From Xanthomarina maritima (GTDB taxonomy: Bacteria; Bacteroidota; Bacteroidia; Flavobacteriales; Flavobacteriaceae), in assembly GCF_008084905.1 (NCBI RefSeq), contig NZ_VSFC01000062.1:305903-369902 (forward strand): 64,000 nucleotides of DNA, in the 5' to 3' direction. The notes under the pieces are model-generated. The model saw only the letters and a program-made list of their open reading frames with translations, ran no database searches and had not been told where the DNA came from. Below, piece by piece: positions 26,732-36,018 of the stretch (the first letter of the stretch is position 1; every line of letters begins with the position of its first letter). Both the position numbers and the translations under genes were made by a program.

Positions 26732-27913
26732 TTATTCGACAGTCCAAGATGCTCCCCAAGTAGCATAATCTGTTCCTGTTCCTGTTCCAATACCTGAAAT
26801 AAAATCTGCTTCAGTAAATGTTTCACCTGTATCGTTTTTCAAGTTTAATAATACATCCGTAAAAGTAACATTTGTAACATGTAAATCGCCACTTAGTACG
26901 CCAGCTCCAGTTGGATTATCTCCAGCATCACCATCTAAATCGAAACCTTCTTCGAAACCTTCAATTAATACATTGTTAAAAATTCCTTGAGTCCCAGCTC
27001 TTAATCTTATTGCTTCATTTCCAGATGCAGAACCTTGACCAATTATAGTTAGGTTGGTAACAGTAGGTTTAGAATAGTAACCTGCAGCATTACTAAAATC
27101 TGTATTGTATCCATCTGCCTCAATACCCTTATCATGATTTGCTCCATGTTTTACATAAGCATTCATAATAGTTCCTGTGTAGCCTTCAGTCCAATCGATA
27201 GAGTCATCTTGAGCATTAACAACAGATATATAACTAGCATTTACAGTTCCACCAAAGAATTCAATACCATCATCTTTGCCTTCAAAAGCTTGAATGTATT
27301 CTAAAACAGTTCCGTTACCAACACCATAAAATGAAAATCCATTATTTTCAGATTGACCGTCTGCAGCTCCACCAGAATATTCTACACGTACATAACGAAT
27401 AATACCTGAATCGTCAGCTTCATCAGTTCCTCCAAAAGGTAAACTAGCAATTTCTGAAGTTGATGTTGAAGAACCTGTAACCGAGTTAATAGGAGCTTTT
27501 CCTAAAAGGATTAATCCTCCCCAATCTCCAGCAGAAGGAGAAGAAGCATCTGAAGTAAATACAATTGGACTATCAGCAGTTCCATTAGCAATTATTTTAG
27601 CACCTTGAGAAATTGCTACATAAACATTTGCCCCAGAAGCTAAAGCTTCAATAGTCATTCCTGCAGGTATTTCAAGAGTAGTACCATTTGCCATAATTAG
27701 AGAGCCATTTACTTTGTAGGTATTATTAGCATCAAGAATTAAATCTTGAGTGTATGTTCCAGAAAGGAAAATAGTTTCTGGATCAGTAGTTCCACCACCA
27801 TTATTGTTATTTGTAACACTATTGTCTGTGATGTAGATATCTGATGTGTCGTCTGATGAACAAGAGAAAAGCATGCTTATTGCAGCGAATCCTAAAATTA
27901 AGTTATTTTTCAT
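26732..27913 (-). CDS. Surface lipoprotein with beta-helix-like repeats, partner of the TonB receptor
   Basis: A 393-residue lipoprotein. The lipobox L-F-S-C puts the lipidated Cys at residue 18; it is followed by S-S-D-D, resembling the Bacteroidota lipoprotein surface-export signal. The body has repeating A-N-G-T / G-A-K-I-I-A-N-G-T and later N-A-Y-V-K-H-G-A-N-H segments that suggest a right-handed parallel beta-helix. It starts 43 bases downstream of the TonB receptor gene, so the pair is co-transcribed. Substrate binding at the surface is inferred; location in a phosphate-type cluster hints at phosphate or organophosphate capture. Confidence 0.78.
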   Translation of the reverse strand: MKNNLILGFAAISMLFSCSSDDTSDIYITDNSVTNNNNGGGTTDPETIFLSGTYTQDLILDANNTYKVNGSLIMANGTTLEIPAGMTIEALASGANVYVAISQGAKIIANGTADSPIVFTSDASSPSAGDWGGLILLGKAPINSVTGSSTSTSEIASLPFGGTDEADDSGIIRYVRVEYSGGAADGQSENNGFSFYGVGNGTVLEYIQAFEGKDDGIEFFGGTVNASYISVVNAQDDSIDWTEGYTGTIMNAYVKHGANHDKGIEADGYNTDFSNAAGYYSKPTVTNLTIIGQGSASGNEAIRLRAGTQGIFNNVLIEGFEEGFDLDGDAGDNPTGAGVLSGDLHVTNVTFTDVLLNLKNDTGETFTEADFISGIGTGTGTDYATWGASWTVE

Positions 27914-27956
27914 TTTTTCTAATTTGATTTAATTTTTATTAGTTTATTAATTGTGT

Positions 27957-30770
27957 TTAAAATTTATATTTAAGTTGTAATCCTAAGTCCATTCCTCTTT
28001 TATAATCTGTAACACCTTTGCCATTAGCCGAGTTTATAGATATGTCTCCTAAAGTTGTTTCTCTAAAATATTCTATGGTTGGATTTAGTAAGTTTTTAAT
28101 GCTTATGTTTACTTCAAGATTTTCTCCAATATTATTTTTCCATATAAAATCTAAAGTTGGAACTCCTTTTTCAATAACATTTCCTAATTGCCCAGAGCCT
28201 AATGCGTCTATTCTATCAGAAAAATAAGAGAATATTAAGTTGGCAACTGGTTTATAATTCCCAAAAGTTGGTGAATAATTAATATCTGCATTCAAAATTA
28301 ATGGTGAAGCACCTTGTAATTCATCTTCAGATTTTTCAAAACTTACATCATAATACTCACCATCAATAGAACTGTATAAGTCTTGTTTAGTTTTCATATA
28401 AGTAGCATTAAAACCAACAGAGAGTTTAGAATCATTTTCTTCATCACTAAGGATGTTTTTTCTAACTTCTACTTCTATACCATAAACATTAGCTTTGTCT
28501 CCGGTTCTAAAATAACGTTGCGTTCCTGTAGCATCTGCTCCAACAACTAAGTTTATAGGATCATTAATTTGTTTAGTGAATAAAGCCACAGAAATAATTT
28601 CACTTTTAGTATAGAACCATTCGTATTTTAAATCGATATTGAAAATTTTCGAATAACCTATATCTAATAAGTCTGGATTTCCTCCAATTTTGGTTGAAAT
28701 GTCTTCATAAACAAAAGGAGCTACTTCTTTAAATTCTGGTATAGAAACTGTTTGACTTGCAGAAAAACGCAAATTCTGATTATCGTTTAATGTATACTTA
28801 ACATTTAAACTTGGTAAAAAGAAATTTTTGTAAGAGCTTAATGAATTTTTACCTTGATTTCCTAAGTTAATAACATCGAACGAAATATCTTGTTGAAATG
28901 ATTCTAATCTAATACCTGGTAAAATTAACCATTTTTCACCAAATGTAATTTCAGCATCTGCATATCCTGCAAAAATATCAAGTTTACCTTCATAAGTGTT
29001 TTCTGGCAAACCAGGTCTGTTTGTGTTTGATAATCCAGGAATATTATTAATAACTTTAATTTCATAAACACCATTATCCTCTGGATTTAGATTTAGATTA
29101 TCTAATGTAAAAACGCTATTAAAGTTATTTACATTAGTAATTTGGTAATTAGAATCTACAATATCATAACCATAACGAATGTTCTCAAAATCTCTTTGTT
29201 TGCTTCTTCCATTAAAGCCAAAATTTAGTTTTAAATTATCATTTAAATTGTAAGCAAGGTTTACTCTACCATTGTATTCTTCATCCTCAATATTTTGAAA
29301 ATAACGTTGGTTATCGAATACTACATTACTATAAAAAATAGGGTTTGTATCACTATCATTATCTAATGCGTACTGATAGTTTTCTAAACTAATTCGCTTT
29401 CTGTCTGGTTGTTTAGAAAACACATAGTTATATCCAAACCCCCAATCAATATCAAATTTTCCTGAAGTATGATTTCCTAATAATTGATTAACATACATTT
29501 GAGTTTGATCAAACTGAACATTCATTTGGTAAAAACCTTCGTCTGTATTTACTTGAGCATCTCTATTTCTTCCTTTACCATCTATCCCAAAATATCCAAC
29601 TACATCAGACGAATTATTAATAAAAAGGAAATTGTATTTAATTGAATTATCATAATCTATACGATAATTAACACTAGCCATTGCTGTTGTAGTAGTATTA
29701 TATTCATACTCTTCAGCATTATTATCAAAAGCCTTTTTTTCAGTTAAAGTATAATCAACAGCAGACCCTTTTCTATATTCGTAATTATTACCAAAAGAAG
29801 CAGTTGCGAATACACTTAATTTCGAGTCGTTTTTAAACGTAAATGATTTTCCAGTAGATGCGCCATAATTAAAATTTATTGGAGTATCTACACTTACTGG
29901 ATCCACGCCATGAGATAAAATAACAGCAAAAGGGTTATGGTCGTATCTTCCATAATAACCAAAATATCCTGTTCCTTCACTACGTACAAAATCTTTATCT
30001 ATTGCATTGGTATTAAACCCTGTTGCTGTAAAGGCATCAAAAAACCAGTTGCCTGAATAATCTTTTGAATTGATATTTACATTTCCAGCTGCAAAATCTC
30101 CATAGAAATTAGTGGTATATGCTTTACTTATAGAAACATTTTCTATGATATCTGAAGAAAAGATATTTAAGTCAATATTCTTTTTATTAACATCGTTAGA
30201 TGGTAATGATAGTTCATTCATGGTAGTGTTTAAATACCTGTCTCCTAAACCACGAACATAAACATTGCTTGAACCTTCTTGTTTAGAAACCCCAGAAATT
30301 TTTGCAACAGCTCCAGCAGCATCGCTTACTCCTTTTCTTGATAATTCTTCAGCACCAATACTTTGTTTAATTTCTACAGCCTTTTTTTGTTCTAGTAATA
30401 GGGCAGTTTCACTTTCTCTTTTAGTAGAAGTTGTTATAACAATTTCATCTAAAGAAGCTGCACTTGCTTTCATAGAGACATTTAATTCAGTGTCTTTATT
30501 TTCAAAAATTTCAACTTTAATTTCTTGAGTCTCATAACCAACAAAACTGTAAATTACAGTATGTATTCCTGGTTCAATACCGTTTATGGAGTATAAACCA
30601 TCAAAGTCTGAAGTAGTTCCTTTAATAGTCCCTTTTATTAATATATTTGCAAAAATTAATGGTTCGTTATTAGAATCTAAATCTATAAGTTTTCCTACCA
30701 AAGATCCCGTATTTTGTGCATATGTAGTTAACGATGCAAAAAGTGTAAAAAAGAGTATTATTTTTTTCAT
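27957..30770 (-). CDS. TonB-dependent receptor with carboxypeptidase-like N-terminal domain
   Basis: A 937-residue outer-membrane active transporter. A signal peptide (1-18, ending T-Y-A-Q) is followed by a carboxypeptidase-regulatory-like domain (about 22-105), a plug domain (about 125-240, with V-Y-V-R-G-L-G-D-R-Y) and a long barrel ending L-Q-L-K-Y-K-F. The repeated E-T-A-L-L-L-E-Q / S-I-G-A-E-E-L-S-R-K-G region is where many such receptors have their TonB contact. It heads a two-gene operon with the surface lipoprotein. A Pho-box-like promoter lies upstream, suggesting control with the porin-PiT operon. Confidence 0.92.
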   Translation of the reverse strand: MKKIILFFTLFASLTTYAQNTGSLVGKLIDLDSNNEPLIFANILIKGTIKGTTSDFDGLYSINGIEPGIHTVIYSFVGYETQEIKVEIFENKDTELNVSMKASAASLDEIVITTSTKRESETALLLEQKKAVEIKQSIGAEELSRKGVSDAAGAVAKISGVSKQEGSSNVYVRGLGDRYLNTTMNELSLPSNDVNKKNIDLNIFSSDIIENVSISKAYTTNFYGDFAAGNVNINSKDYSGNWFFDAFTATGFNTNAIDKDFVRSEGTGYFGYYGRYDHNPFAVILSHGVDPVSVDTPINFNYGASTGKSFTFKNDSKLSVFATASFGNNYEYRKGSAVDYTLTEKKAFDNNAEEYEYNTTTTAMASVNYRIDYDNSIKYNFLFINNSSDVVGYFGIDGKGRNRDAQVNTDEGFYQMNVQFDQTQMYVNQLLGNHTSGKFDIDWGFGYNYVFSKQPDRKRISLENYQYALDNDSDTNPIFYSNVVFDNQRYFQNIEDEEYNGRVNLAYNLNDNLKLNFGFNGRSKQRDFENIRYGYDIVDSNYQITNVNNFNSVFTLDNLNLNPEDNGVYEIKVINNIPGLSNTNRPGLPENTYEGKLDIFAGYADAEITFGEKWLILPGIRLESFQQDISFDVINLGNQGKNSLSSYKNFFLPSLNVKYTLNDNQNLRFSASQTVSIPEFKEVAPFVYEDISTKIGGNPDLLDIGYSKIFNIDLKYEWFYTKSEIISVALFTKQINDPINLVVGADATGTQRYFRTGDKANVYGIEVEVRKNILSDEENDSKLSVGFNATYMKTKQDLYSSIDGEYYDVSFEKSEDELQGASPLILNADINYSPTFGNYKPVANLIFSYFSDRIDALGSGQLGNVIEKGVPTLDFIWKNNIGENLEVNISIKNLLNPTIEYFRETTLGDISINSANGKGVTDYKRGMDLGLQLKYKF

Positions 30771-30804
30771 TTCTAATAATAAGTTCTTGTGTCATTTTGT
30801 TTTG

Positions 30805-30839
30805 GCAAAGAAACTTTAACAATGTAAAGTCGGTGTTAA
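30805..30839 (-). promoter_or_regulatory. Pho-box-like promoter of the TonB receptor operon
   Basis: Minus strand: TTAACAC (30833-30839), 4 bases, TTTACAT (30822-30828), then TTTGC at 30805-30809, 19 bases from the start of the second heptamer, as in the porin promoter. Confidence 0.6.
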
Positions 30840-31015
30840 TCGTGAATTAAACCTGTGTAATAAAACTGTTACTTAAATGTTATGAGATTAACATAATCTT
30901 CCTTTTTAATAAATGATTTCTTAACATAGAGAAGGATAAATTTGTTCATATCTGCTATAAAAAGCATGCTTTTAAGAAGATGAAAAATGTATCTTGCAGC
31001 AGTAAAATAGGTAAT

Positions 31016-32359
31016 ATGAATTGGGAACAGTTACTCTCTTTAAAACGTTTTGGAGACACAAATAAACGCTTAAGAAAAGAACAAGATGAAACAAGATTAG
31101 GATTTGAAGTTGATTACGATAGAATTATATTTTCTTCAGAATTTAGAAGTCTTCAAGATAAAACACAAGTCATTCCATTATCTCAAACAGATTTTGTTCA
31201 TACTAGATTAACACATAGTTTAGAGGTTAGTGTGGTAGGAAGAACACTTGGCAGAAAGGTAGGCGTAAAACTAATTGAGAAATACCCTCATCTACAAACC
31301 ATACATGGTTATCAAGCTAATGATTTTGGTGCTATTGTTGCAGCAGCAGCTTTAGCACATGATATTGGAAATCCACCTTTTGGGCATTCTGGTGAAAAAG
31401 CCATTGGAGAATTTTTTAAATCAGGTTTTGGAAGTCAGTTTAAAAATCAATTAAAAGAAAAAGAATATCAAGATTTATGCGATTTTGAAGGAAATGCCAA
31501 TGGGTTTAAAATTGCTACTGAAAGCAGAGTAGGTAGAGAAGGAGGGTTGCGTTTAAGTTATGCGACTCTTGGTGCTTTTATGAAATATCCAAAAGAGTCT
31601 TTGCCAAAAAGACCAAGCAATCATATCGCAGATAAAAAATACGGATTTTTTCAAAGTGAAAAAGAGCTGTTTTTAGATATAGCTAAAGAATTAGGGTTAA
31701 TAAATAGAGGGAATGAAAATAATATTAGTTATTCTAGACATCCATTAACTTTTTTAGTTGAAGCTGCAGATGATATATGTTACACCATTATTGATTTTGA
31801 AGATGGAATAAATCTTGGGCTTATTCAGGAAGAATATGCTTTAGAATATTTAATAAATTTAGTTAGACATTCAATTAATTCAAAAAAATACAATCAGCTT
31901 TCAACCACGCAAGATAGAGTGAGTTATTTAAGGGCTTTAGCAATTAATACTTTAATAAATGAAGCAGTAGAAGTATTTTTAAATAAAGAAGAGGATCTTT
32001 TAAATGATAAATTTACATGTGCATTATTAGATAAAAGTAAATACGAAGCACAAATAAATGATATTATTAAATTGAGTATAAAAAATGTTTATCAATCAAA
32101 AGAAGTTATAGATAAAGAAATAGTAGGCTTTGAAGTTATTAGTACTTTATTAGAAAAATACACTTCAGCAATTATTAATAATTTAAATCAAAAAGCATCA
32201 GCTTATGACAAGCTTATTTTAAAAAGTATTCCAGAGCTTGATCTAAAGGAGGGCAACTCAATCTACCATAAATTGTTAGGTGTTTGCAACTATGTATCAT
32301 TATTATCAGATAGTAGAGCCATTTTAAAATTTAAGATGATAAAAGGAATTACATTTTAA
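31016..32359 (+). CDS. dgt: Deoxyguanosinetriphosphate triphosphohydrolase (dGTPase)
   Basis: HD-domain enzyme that hydrolyses dGTP (or dNTPs) to the nucleoside and triphosphate. Starting at ATG 31016 gives 447 residues (MNWEQLLSLKRFGD); 12 more codons upstream are open but unlike the family. Metal ligands are visible: T-H-S-L-E-V (first His), the H-D of A-L-A-H-D-I-G-N-P-P-F-G-H and the later A-D-D-I-C-Y-T-I-I-D. TAAATTTG at 30937-30944 is the likely -7 element. A half Pho-like heptamer upstream is not paired. It contributes to dNTP balance together with nrdAB. Confidence 0.93.
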   Translation: MNWEQLLSLKRFGDTNKRLRKEQDETRLGFEVDYDRIIFSSEFRSLQDKTQVIPLSQTDFVHTRLTHSLEVSVVGRTLGRKVGVKLIEKYPHLQTIHGYQANDFGAIVAAAALAHDIGNPPFGHSGEKAIGEFFKSGFGSQFKNQLKEKEYQDLCDFEGNANGFKIATESRVGREGGLRLSYATLGAFMKYPKESLPKRPSNHIADKKYGFFQSEKELFLDIAKELGLINRGNENNISYSRHPLTFLVEAADDICYTIIDFEDGINLGLIQEEYALEYLINLVRHSINSKKYNQLSTTQDRVSYLRALAINTLINEAVEVFLNKEEDLLNDKFTCALLDKSKYEAQINDIIKLSIKNVYQSKEVIDKEIVGFEVISTLLEKYTSAIINNLNQKASAYDKLILKSIPELDLKEGNSIYHKLLGVCNYVSLLSDSRAILKFKMIKGITF

Positions 32360-32443
32360 AAATTACGTATTTTGTCGTATAAATATGCATTTTATCGATT
32401 TTTATATGTATATTTACAATTCAAAATGCTAAATCTATCCAAA

Positions 32444-32575
32444 ATGAAAAAGAATCTTCTTGGAGCAATAGTCATTATATTTGTGGCTTTTGCTTGTTTT
32501 TTAGTAATAAATGAAGTTACTAACAAAAATACTTCAGAATTAGAAATACAACAATTCTATTCAGATGTAGAATAA
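32444..32575 (+). CDS. Small single-pass membrane peptide (43 residues)
   Basis: MKKNLLGAIVIIF begins a peptide with one hydrophobic helix (about residues 5-22) and an acidic, polar tail ending Y-S-D-V-E. The ATG at 32444 is preceded by A-rich sequence typical of Bacteroidota starts. An upstream in-frame TTG (32372) would add 24 residues but gives an unlikely N-terminus. It lies 84 bases after dgt. No family recognised; it could be a genuine small protein or a chance frame. Confidence 0.45.
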   Translation: MKKNLLGAIVIIFVAFACFLVINEVTNKNTSELEIQQFYSDVE

Positions 32576-32689
32576 TAATTACAGTGCTTATATTATATTA
32601 TTTTATAAGAATTCTTGATGATTAAAAAATTAATAATTTTAAGGATGTGATTTAAAGCTTATTAAAAAAATAAAATAATTGTTAGCATT

Positions 32690-32719
32690 TTGTATTTTTT
32701 AATAATTGAGTTAATTTAG
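32690..32719 (+). promoter_or_regulatory. Promoter of the BNR/PA-domain gene
   Basis: TTG at 32690-32692, 19 bases, TAATTTAG at 32712-32719. The -7 variant TAATTTAG (A for T at position 7) also precedes the M36-like protease gene at 3175-3182. Confidence 0.5.
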
Positions 32720-32739
32720 CAATTCTAAAAAAATAACTC

Positions 32740-35700
32740 ATGAAAAAATTTTCCCTATTAATTTTTGGAGTATTATTAGTTTCTTTATTTACATTATTTG
32801 TTATAAAGAATAATAATATTTCAACTAATGAAGAATCTTTAGTTTCTGTTGAAGAATTAAAACAAAAACATAAAGAAAATCTAGAAAAAAGCCCTTTTAC
32901 AGAAAGCCTTAAATTATCTAAAGAAGAAAGAAAGGCAAATGGATTGCCTCCTAACAAATATAATGAAGAGATGTGGGAGTTAACCATGAATCCTGCATTA
33001 GGAAGACCTACCCCAGAAAAAGTTGCTGAATTACAAAGGCAACTTCTAGAAGAAAGAAGACAAGATCTGTTAAATGGGCGAGTACCTGGTGATGCTATAG
33101 ATAATGGTTGGTTAGAACGTGGCCCAAATAATGTAGGTGGTAGAACTAGAGCATTAATGTTCGATCCAACTGATGCAAATAATAATGTTGTTTTTGCTGG
33201 TGGAGTAAGTGGTGGATTATGGAAGAATACGGATATTTCTAATGCAAGTAGTGTTTGGACAAGAGTAGATATTCCAGAAAACCTTGCTGTATCAGTAATT
33301 ACATACGACCCAAATAATCCTAGTACTTTTTATGTAGGTACAGGAGAATCTTATGTAGGACATACAGATGGTTCAGTAAACGGAGATGGATTATGGAAAT
33401 CTACAGATGCTGGGGAAACATGGACTAATATATTTGGTGGAAATACAGGGACAAGTTACTTTGTATCTGCTTCTACCATAACGGTAAATTCTCCTTCAGG
33501 AATTGCTGGAGACTATCAATCTTATCCAACAACAGCTTTTGGTACAGAAATAACATCAACAATTATTGCAGATTTTGTTTTAGCTAATGATGGAACTGGA
33601 GTTCCAACAGAAGCTTGTAATTCTTTTGGACCAAGTGCAGCAGGTAAAATTGCAGTTATAAGAAGAGGAGATTGTCCATTTGTTGATAAGGTATTAAACG
33701 CTCAAAATGCAGGTGCCGTTGGAGTTATAATGATGAATAATGTGCCAGGTGAACCTGTCCCAATGGGTGGAACAAATGGATCAATTACTATTCCATCTGT
33801 AATGATAAGTATGTCAGATGGTGATATTTTAGAAGCAGCAATGGCTTCTGGTACGGTTAATGGTTCTTTAAACCCATCTAGTGGAGATTTTACTGCTATG
33901 GTTGTTCCAGGTGTTCAACAAATTAACGATGTAAAAGTTAGAAATAATGGTGGTAATTCTGAAATTTATGTAGCAGCTGGAGATGCGGTTTATGGCTCTT
34001 CAAATGCAGCAACTACTATAGGAGGACTTACTTATGGGATGTATAAATCTGTAGATGGAGGAGCAAACTGGTCTTATATAGATTTACCTTTAACTGCTGA
34101 TGGACATAAACATGCACCAAATGATATAGAGATTGGTCCAAATGGTAAAATTTGGATGTCTACTACAAATAGTCATTTATATGGAGATGGTGGTGGCAAA
34201 GTATTTTCTTCAACAGATGGAAATACTTTTACACAAGTATATGCAATTAATGGTGCAGCTAGAACACAAATTGCAGTTTCTTCTACAGTTGCAGATAAAG
34301 TTTATGTGCTTGCAGAAACATCAACTGGTGTTACAATTAAAAAAACTACTTCAGCTTTCGTGCCTATATTTCTTGTGCAAAACAAAGCACTACCAACAGA
34401 TGCTGATCCAGGTGTCACTCCTGAATTTACAAGAGGACAGGCTTGGTTCGACTTAATGTTAGAAGTAGACCCAACAAATGATGAAATTGTATATGTTGGT
34501 GGAATCGATTTATTTAAATCTACAAATGGTGCTACAACATGGAATCAATTCTCGCATTGGTATGGTGGTTTTGGATTTCAAGAAGTTCATTCAGATCAAC
34601 ATATAGCTGCTTTTGGACATGGAGATTCTAATAAAGTTATATTTGGTAACGATGGAGGTGTGTATTATTCTGCTAATGGAGGAACAACAACTCAGTCAAG
34701 AAATGTTGGATATAACACATCTCAGTTTTACACTGCAGGCGTAGCTCCTACAACTGCACTTTCTGGAGATTACTTCGCTGGTGGGTTACAAGATAATGGG
34801 ACTCAATTATTACAAAATGCTAATCCGAATGGTGTCGATGATGCCATAGAACCTTATGGAGGAGATGGTGCATATACCTTTTTTGATCAAGATGGTACAG
34901 ATAGATACTTTATAAGAAATTATGTTTACAATAGCGGAATTAATTTACGTCATTTAAATGCAGATGGATCTCTTGGTACTAATGTTACAATTAATAATGA
35001 AGGTGCTAGTAATGGAGCTTTTATTAATCCACAAGCTTTAGATTCTAATTTAGATATATTATATTCTAACTATTCATCAGGAGGCGTGTTTGTTATAAAA
35101 AGATATTCTGGTATTAAGTCTGCTGCCACTTTAACAAGTTCAGATTTAACCAATGCAACAGAACTGACAACTACTCCAACTGCATTTACAGTCTCAACGC
35201 ATACAACAGGTTCTTCAAAATTATTAGTTGGAACAAGACTTGGTGATGTTATTTTAGTTGAAAACGCGAATACAGCTTCACCAACATGGACTAATTTAGA
35301 TGGAAATGTATTAGTAGGAAGTGTTTCAGATTTAGAATTTGGGCAATCAGATAATGATATTTTTGTAACGATGCATAATTATGGTGTAAACAATGTTTGG
35401 TATACAAGTGATGGTGGAACAACTTGGGAAGCTAAAGATGGAGATTTACCAGATTTACCAGTAAAAGCAATTTTACAGAACCCTTTAAATTTAGAGGAAG
35501 TAATTATTGGAACTGAACTAGGTGTTTGGTATACTAATAATTTTTCTGCTTCTTCACCAACTTGGCGTTCAGCTTTTAATGGCATGAGTAATGTAAAAGT
35601 ATTAGATTTAGATTTAAGAGATGATAACATGGTGTTTGCTGCAACGCATGGTAGAGGTATTTTTTCTGGAATGTTTACTCCAGATTTCTTAAGTGTAGAA

Positions 35701-35955
35701 GAAAATACATTAGCATCAGATTTAACTTTGTATCCAACTGTTTCAAATGGTGAAATTACTATTTCAGCTAAATCAAATATTGGAAAAATAAATTTAGCAA
35801 TCTATAACTTAAGCGGTCAATTAATTTATAATTCTGCTTTAGACATGAGTACTAATAATAGAAAACAGTTGTCTTTAGATTTAAGTTCTGGATTATACTT
35901 AGCTAAGTTTTCAAAAGGAAGTTTTACTGAAACTAAAAAGTTTATAATCAAATAA
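32740..35955 (+). CDS. Large secreted BNR/sortilin-like repeat protein with PA domain and T9SS sorting domain
   Basis: A 1071-residue exported protein. An N-terminal hydrophobic segment (about 4-22) is followed by a charged helical stretch and then a VPS10/BNR-type beta-propeller with many S-T/S-D-x-G-x-T-W repeats (W-K-S-T-D-A-G-E-T-W, Y-K-S-V-D-G-G-A-N-W, Y-T-S-D-G-G-T-T-W). A protease-associated (PA) domain of about residues 267-380 (G-K-I-A-V-I-R-R-G-D-C-P-F) is inserted into the propeller and closely resembles the PA domain of the M36 protease 5 kb downstream. The C-terminus (about 995-1071) is a T9SS type A domain. No catalytic residues seen; binding or adhesion is inferred. Confidence 0.88.
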   Translation: MKKFSLLIFGVLLVSLFTLFVIKNNNISTNEESLVSVEELKQKHKENLEKSPFTESLKLSKEERKANGLPPNKYNEEMWELTMNPALGRPTPEKVAELQRQLLEERRQDLLNGRVPGDAIDNGWLERGPNNVGGRTRALMFDPTDANNNVVFAGGVSGGLWKNTDISNASSVWTRVDIPENLAVSVITYDPNNPSTFYVGTGESYVGHTDGSVNGDGLWKSTDAGETWTNIFGGNTGTSYFVSASTITVNSPSGIAGDYQSYPTTAFGTEITSTIIADFVLANDGTGVPTEACNSFGPSAAGKIAVIRRGDCPFVDKVLNAQNAGAVGVIMMNNVPGEPVPMGGTNGSITIPSVMISMSDGDILEAAMASGTVNGSLNPSSGDFTAMVVPGVQQINDVKVRNNGGNSEIYVAAGDAVYGSSNAATTIGGLTYGMYKSVDGGANWSYIDLPLTADGHKHAPNDIEIGPNGKIWMSTTNSHLYGDGGGKVFSSTDGNTFTQVYAINGAARTQIAVSSTVADKVYVLAETSTGVTIKKTTSAFVPIFLVQNKALPTDADPGVTPEFTRGQAWFDLMLEVDPTNDEIVYVGGIDLFKSTNGATTWNQFSHWYGGFGFQEVHSDQHIAAFGHGDSNKVIFGNDGGVYYSANGGTTTQSRNVGYNTSQFYTAGVAPTTALSGDYFAGGLQDNGTQLLQNANPNGVDDAIEPYGGDGAYTFFDQDGTDRYFIRNYVYNSGINLRHLNADGSLGTNVTINNEGASNGAFINPQALDSNLDILYSNYSSGGVFVIKRYSGIKSAATLTSSDLTNATELTTTPTAFTVSTHTTGSSKLLVGTRLGDVILVENANTASPTWTNLDGNVLVGSVSDLEFGQSDNDIFVTMHNYGVNNVWYTSDGGTTWEAKDGDLPDLPVKAILQNPLNLEEVIIGTELGVWYTNNFSASSPTWRSAFNGMSNVKVLDLDLRDDNMVFAATHGRGIFSGMFTPDFLSVEENTLASDLTLYPTVSNGEITISAKSNIGKINLAIYNLSGQLIYNSALDMSTNNRKQLSLDLSSGLYLAKFSKGSFTETKKFIIK

Positions 35956-35975
35956 GATTATTATATTTTATATAT

Positions 35976-36009
35976 AAAAAGAGGTGACTATTAGTTGCCT
36001 CTTTTTTTT
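35976..36009. terminator. Bidirectional terminator between convergent genes
   Basis: A 14-pair stem (outer AAAAAGAGG/CCTCTTTTT plus five inner pairs) with a 3-base loop, T-run on both strands, between the BNR/PA gene and dxs. Confidence 0.85.
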
Positions 36010-36018
36010 AATACATAA

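Noticed and set aside
30919-30944. TTAACAT heptamer 20 bases before a TTTG upstream of dgt
   Set aside because: It lacks a second heptamer 11 bases upstream, so it does not form the direct repeat seen at the three phosphate-cluster promoters.
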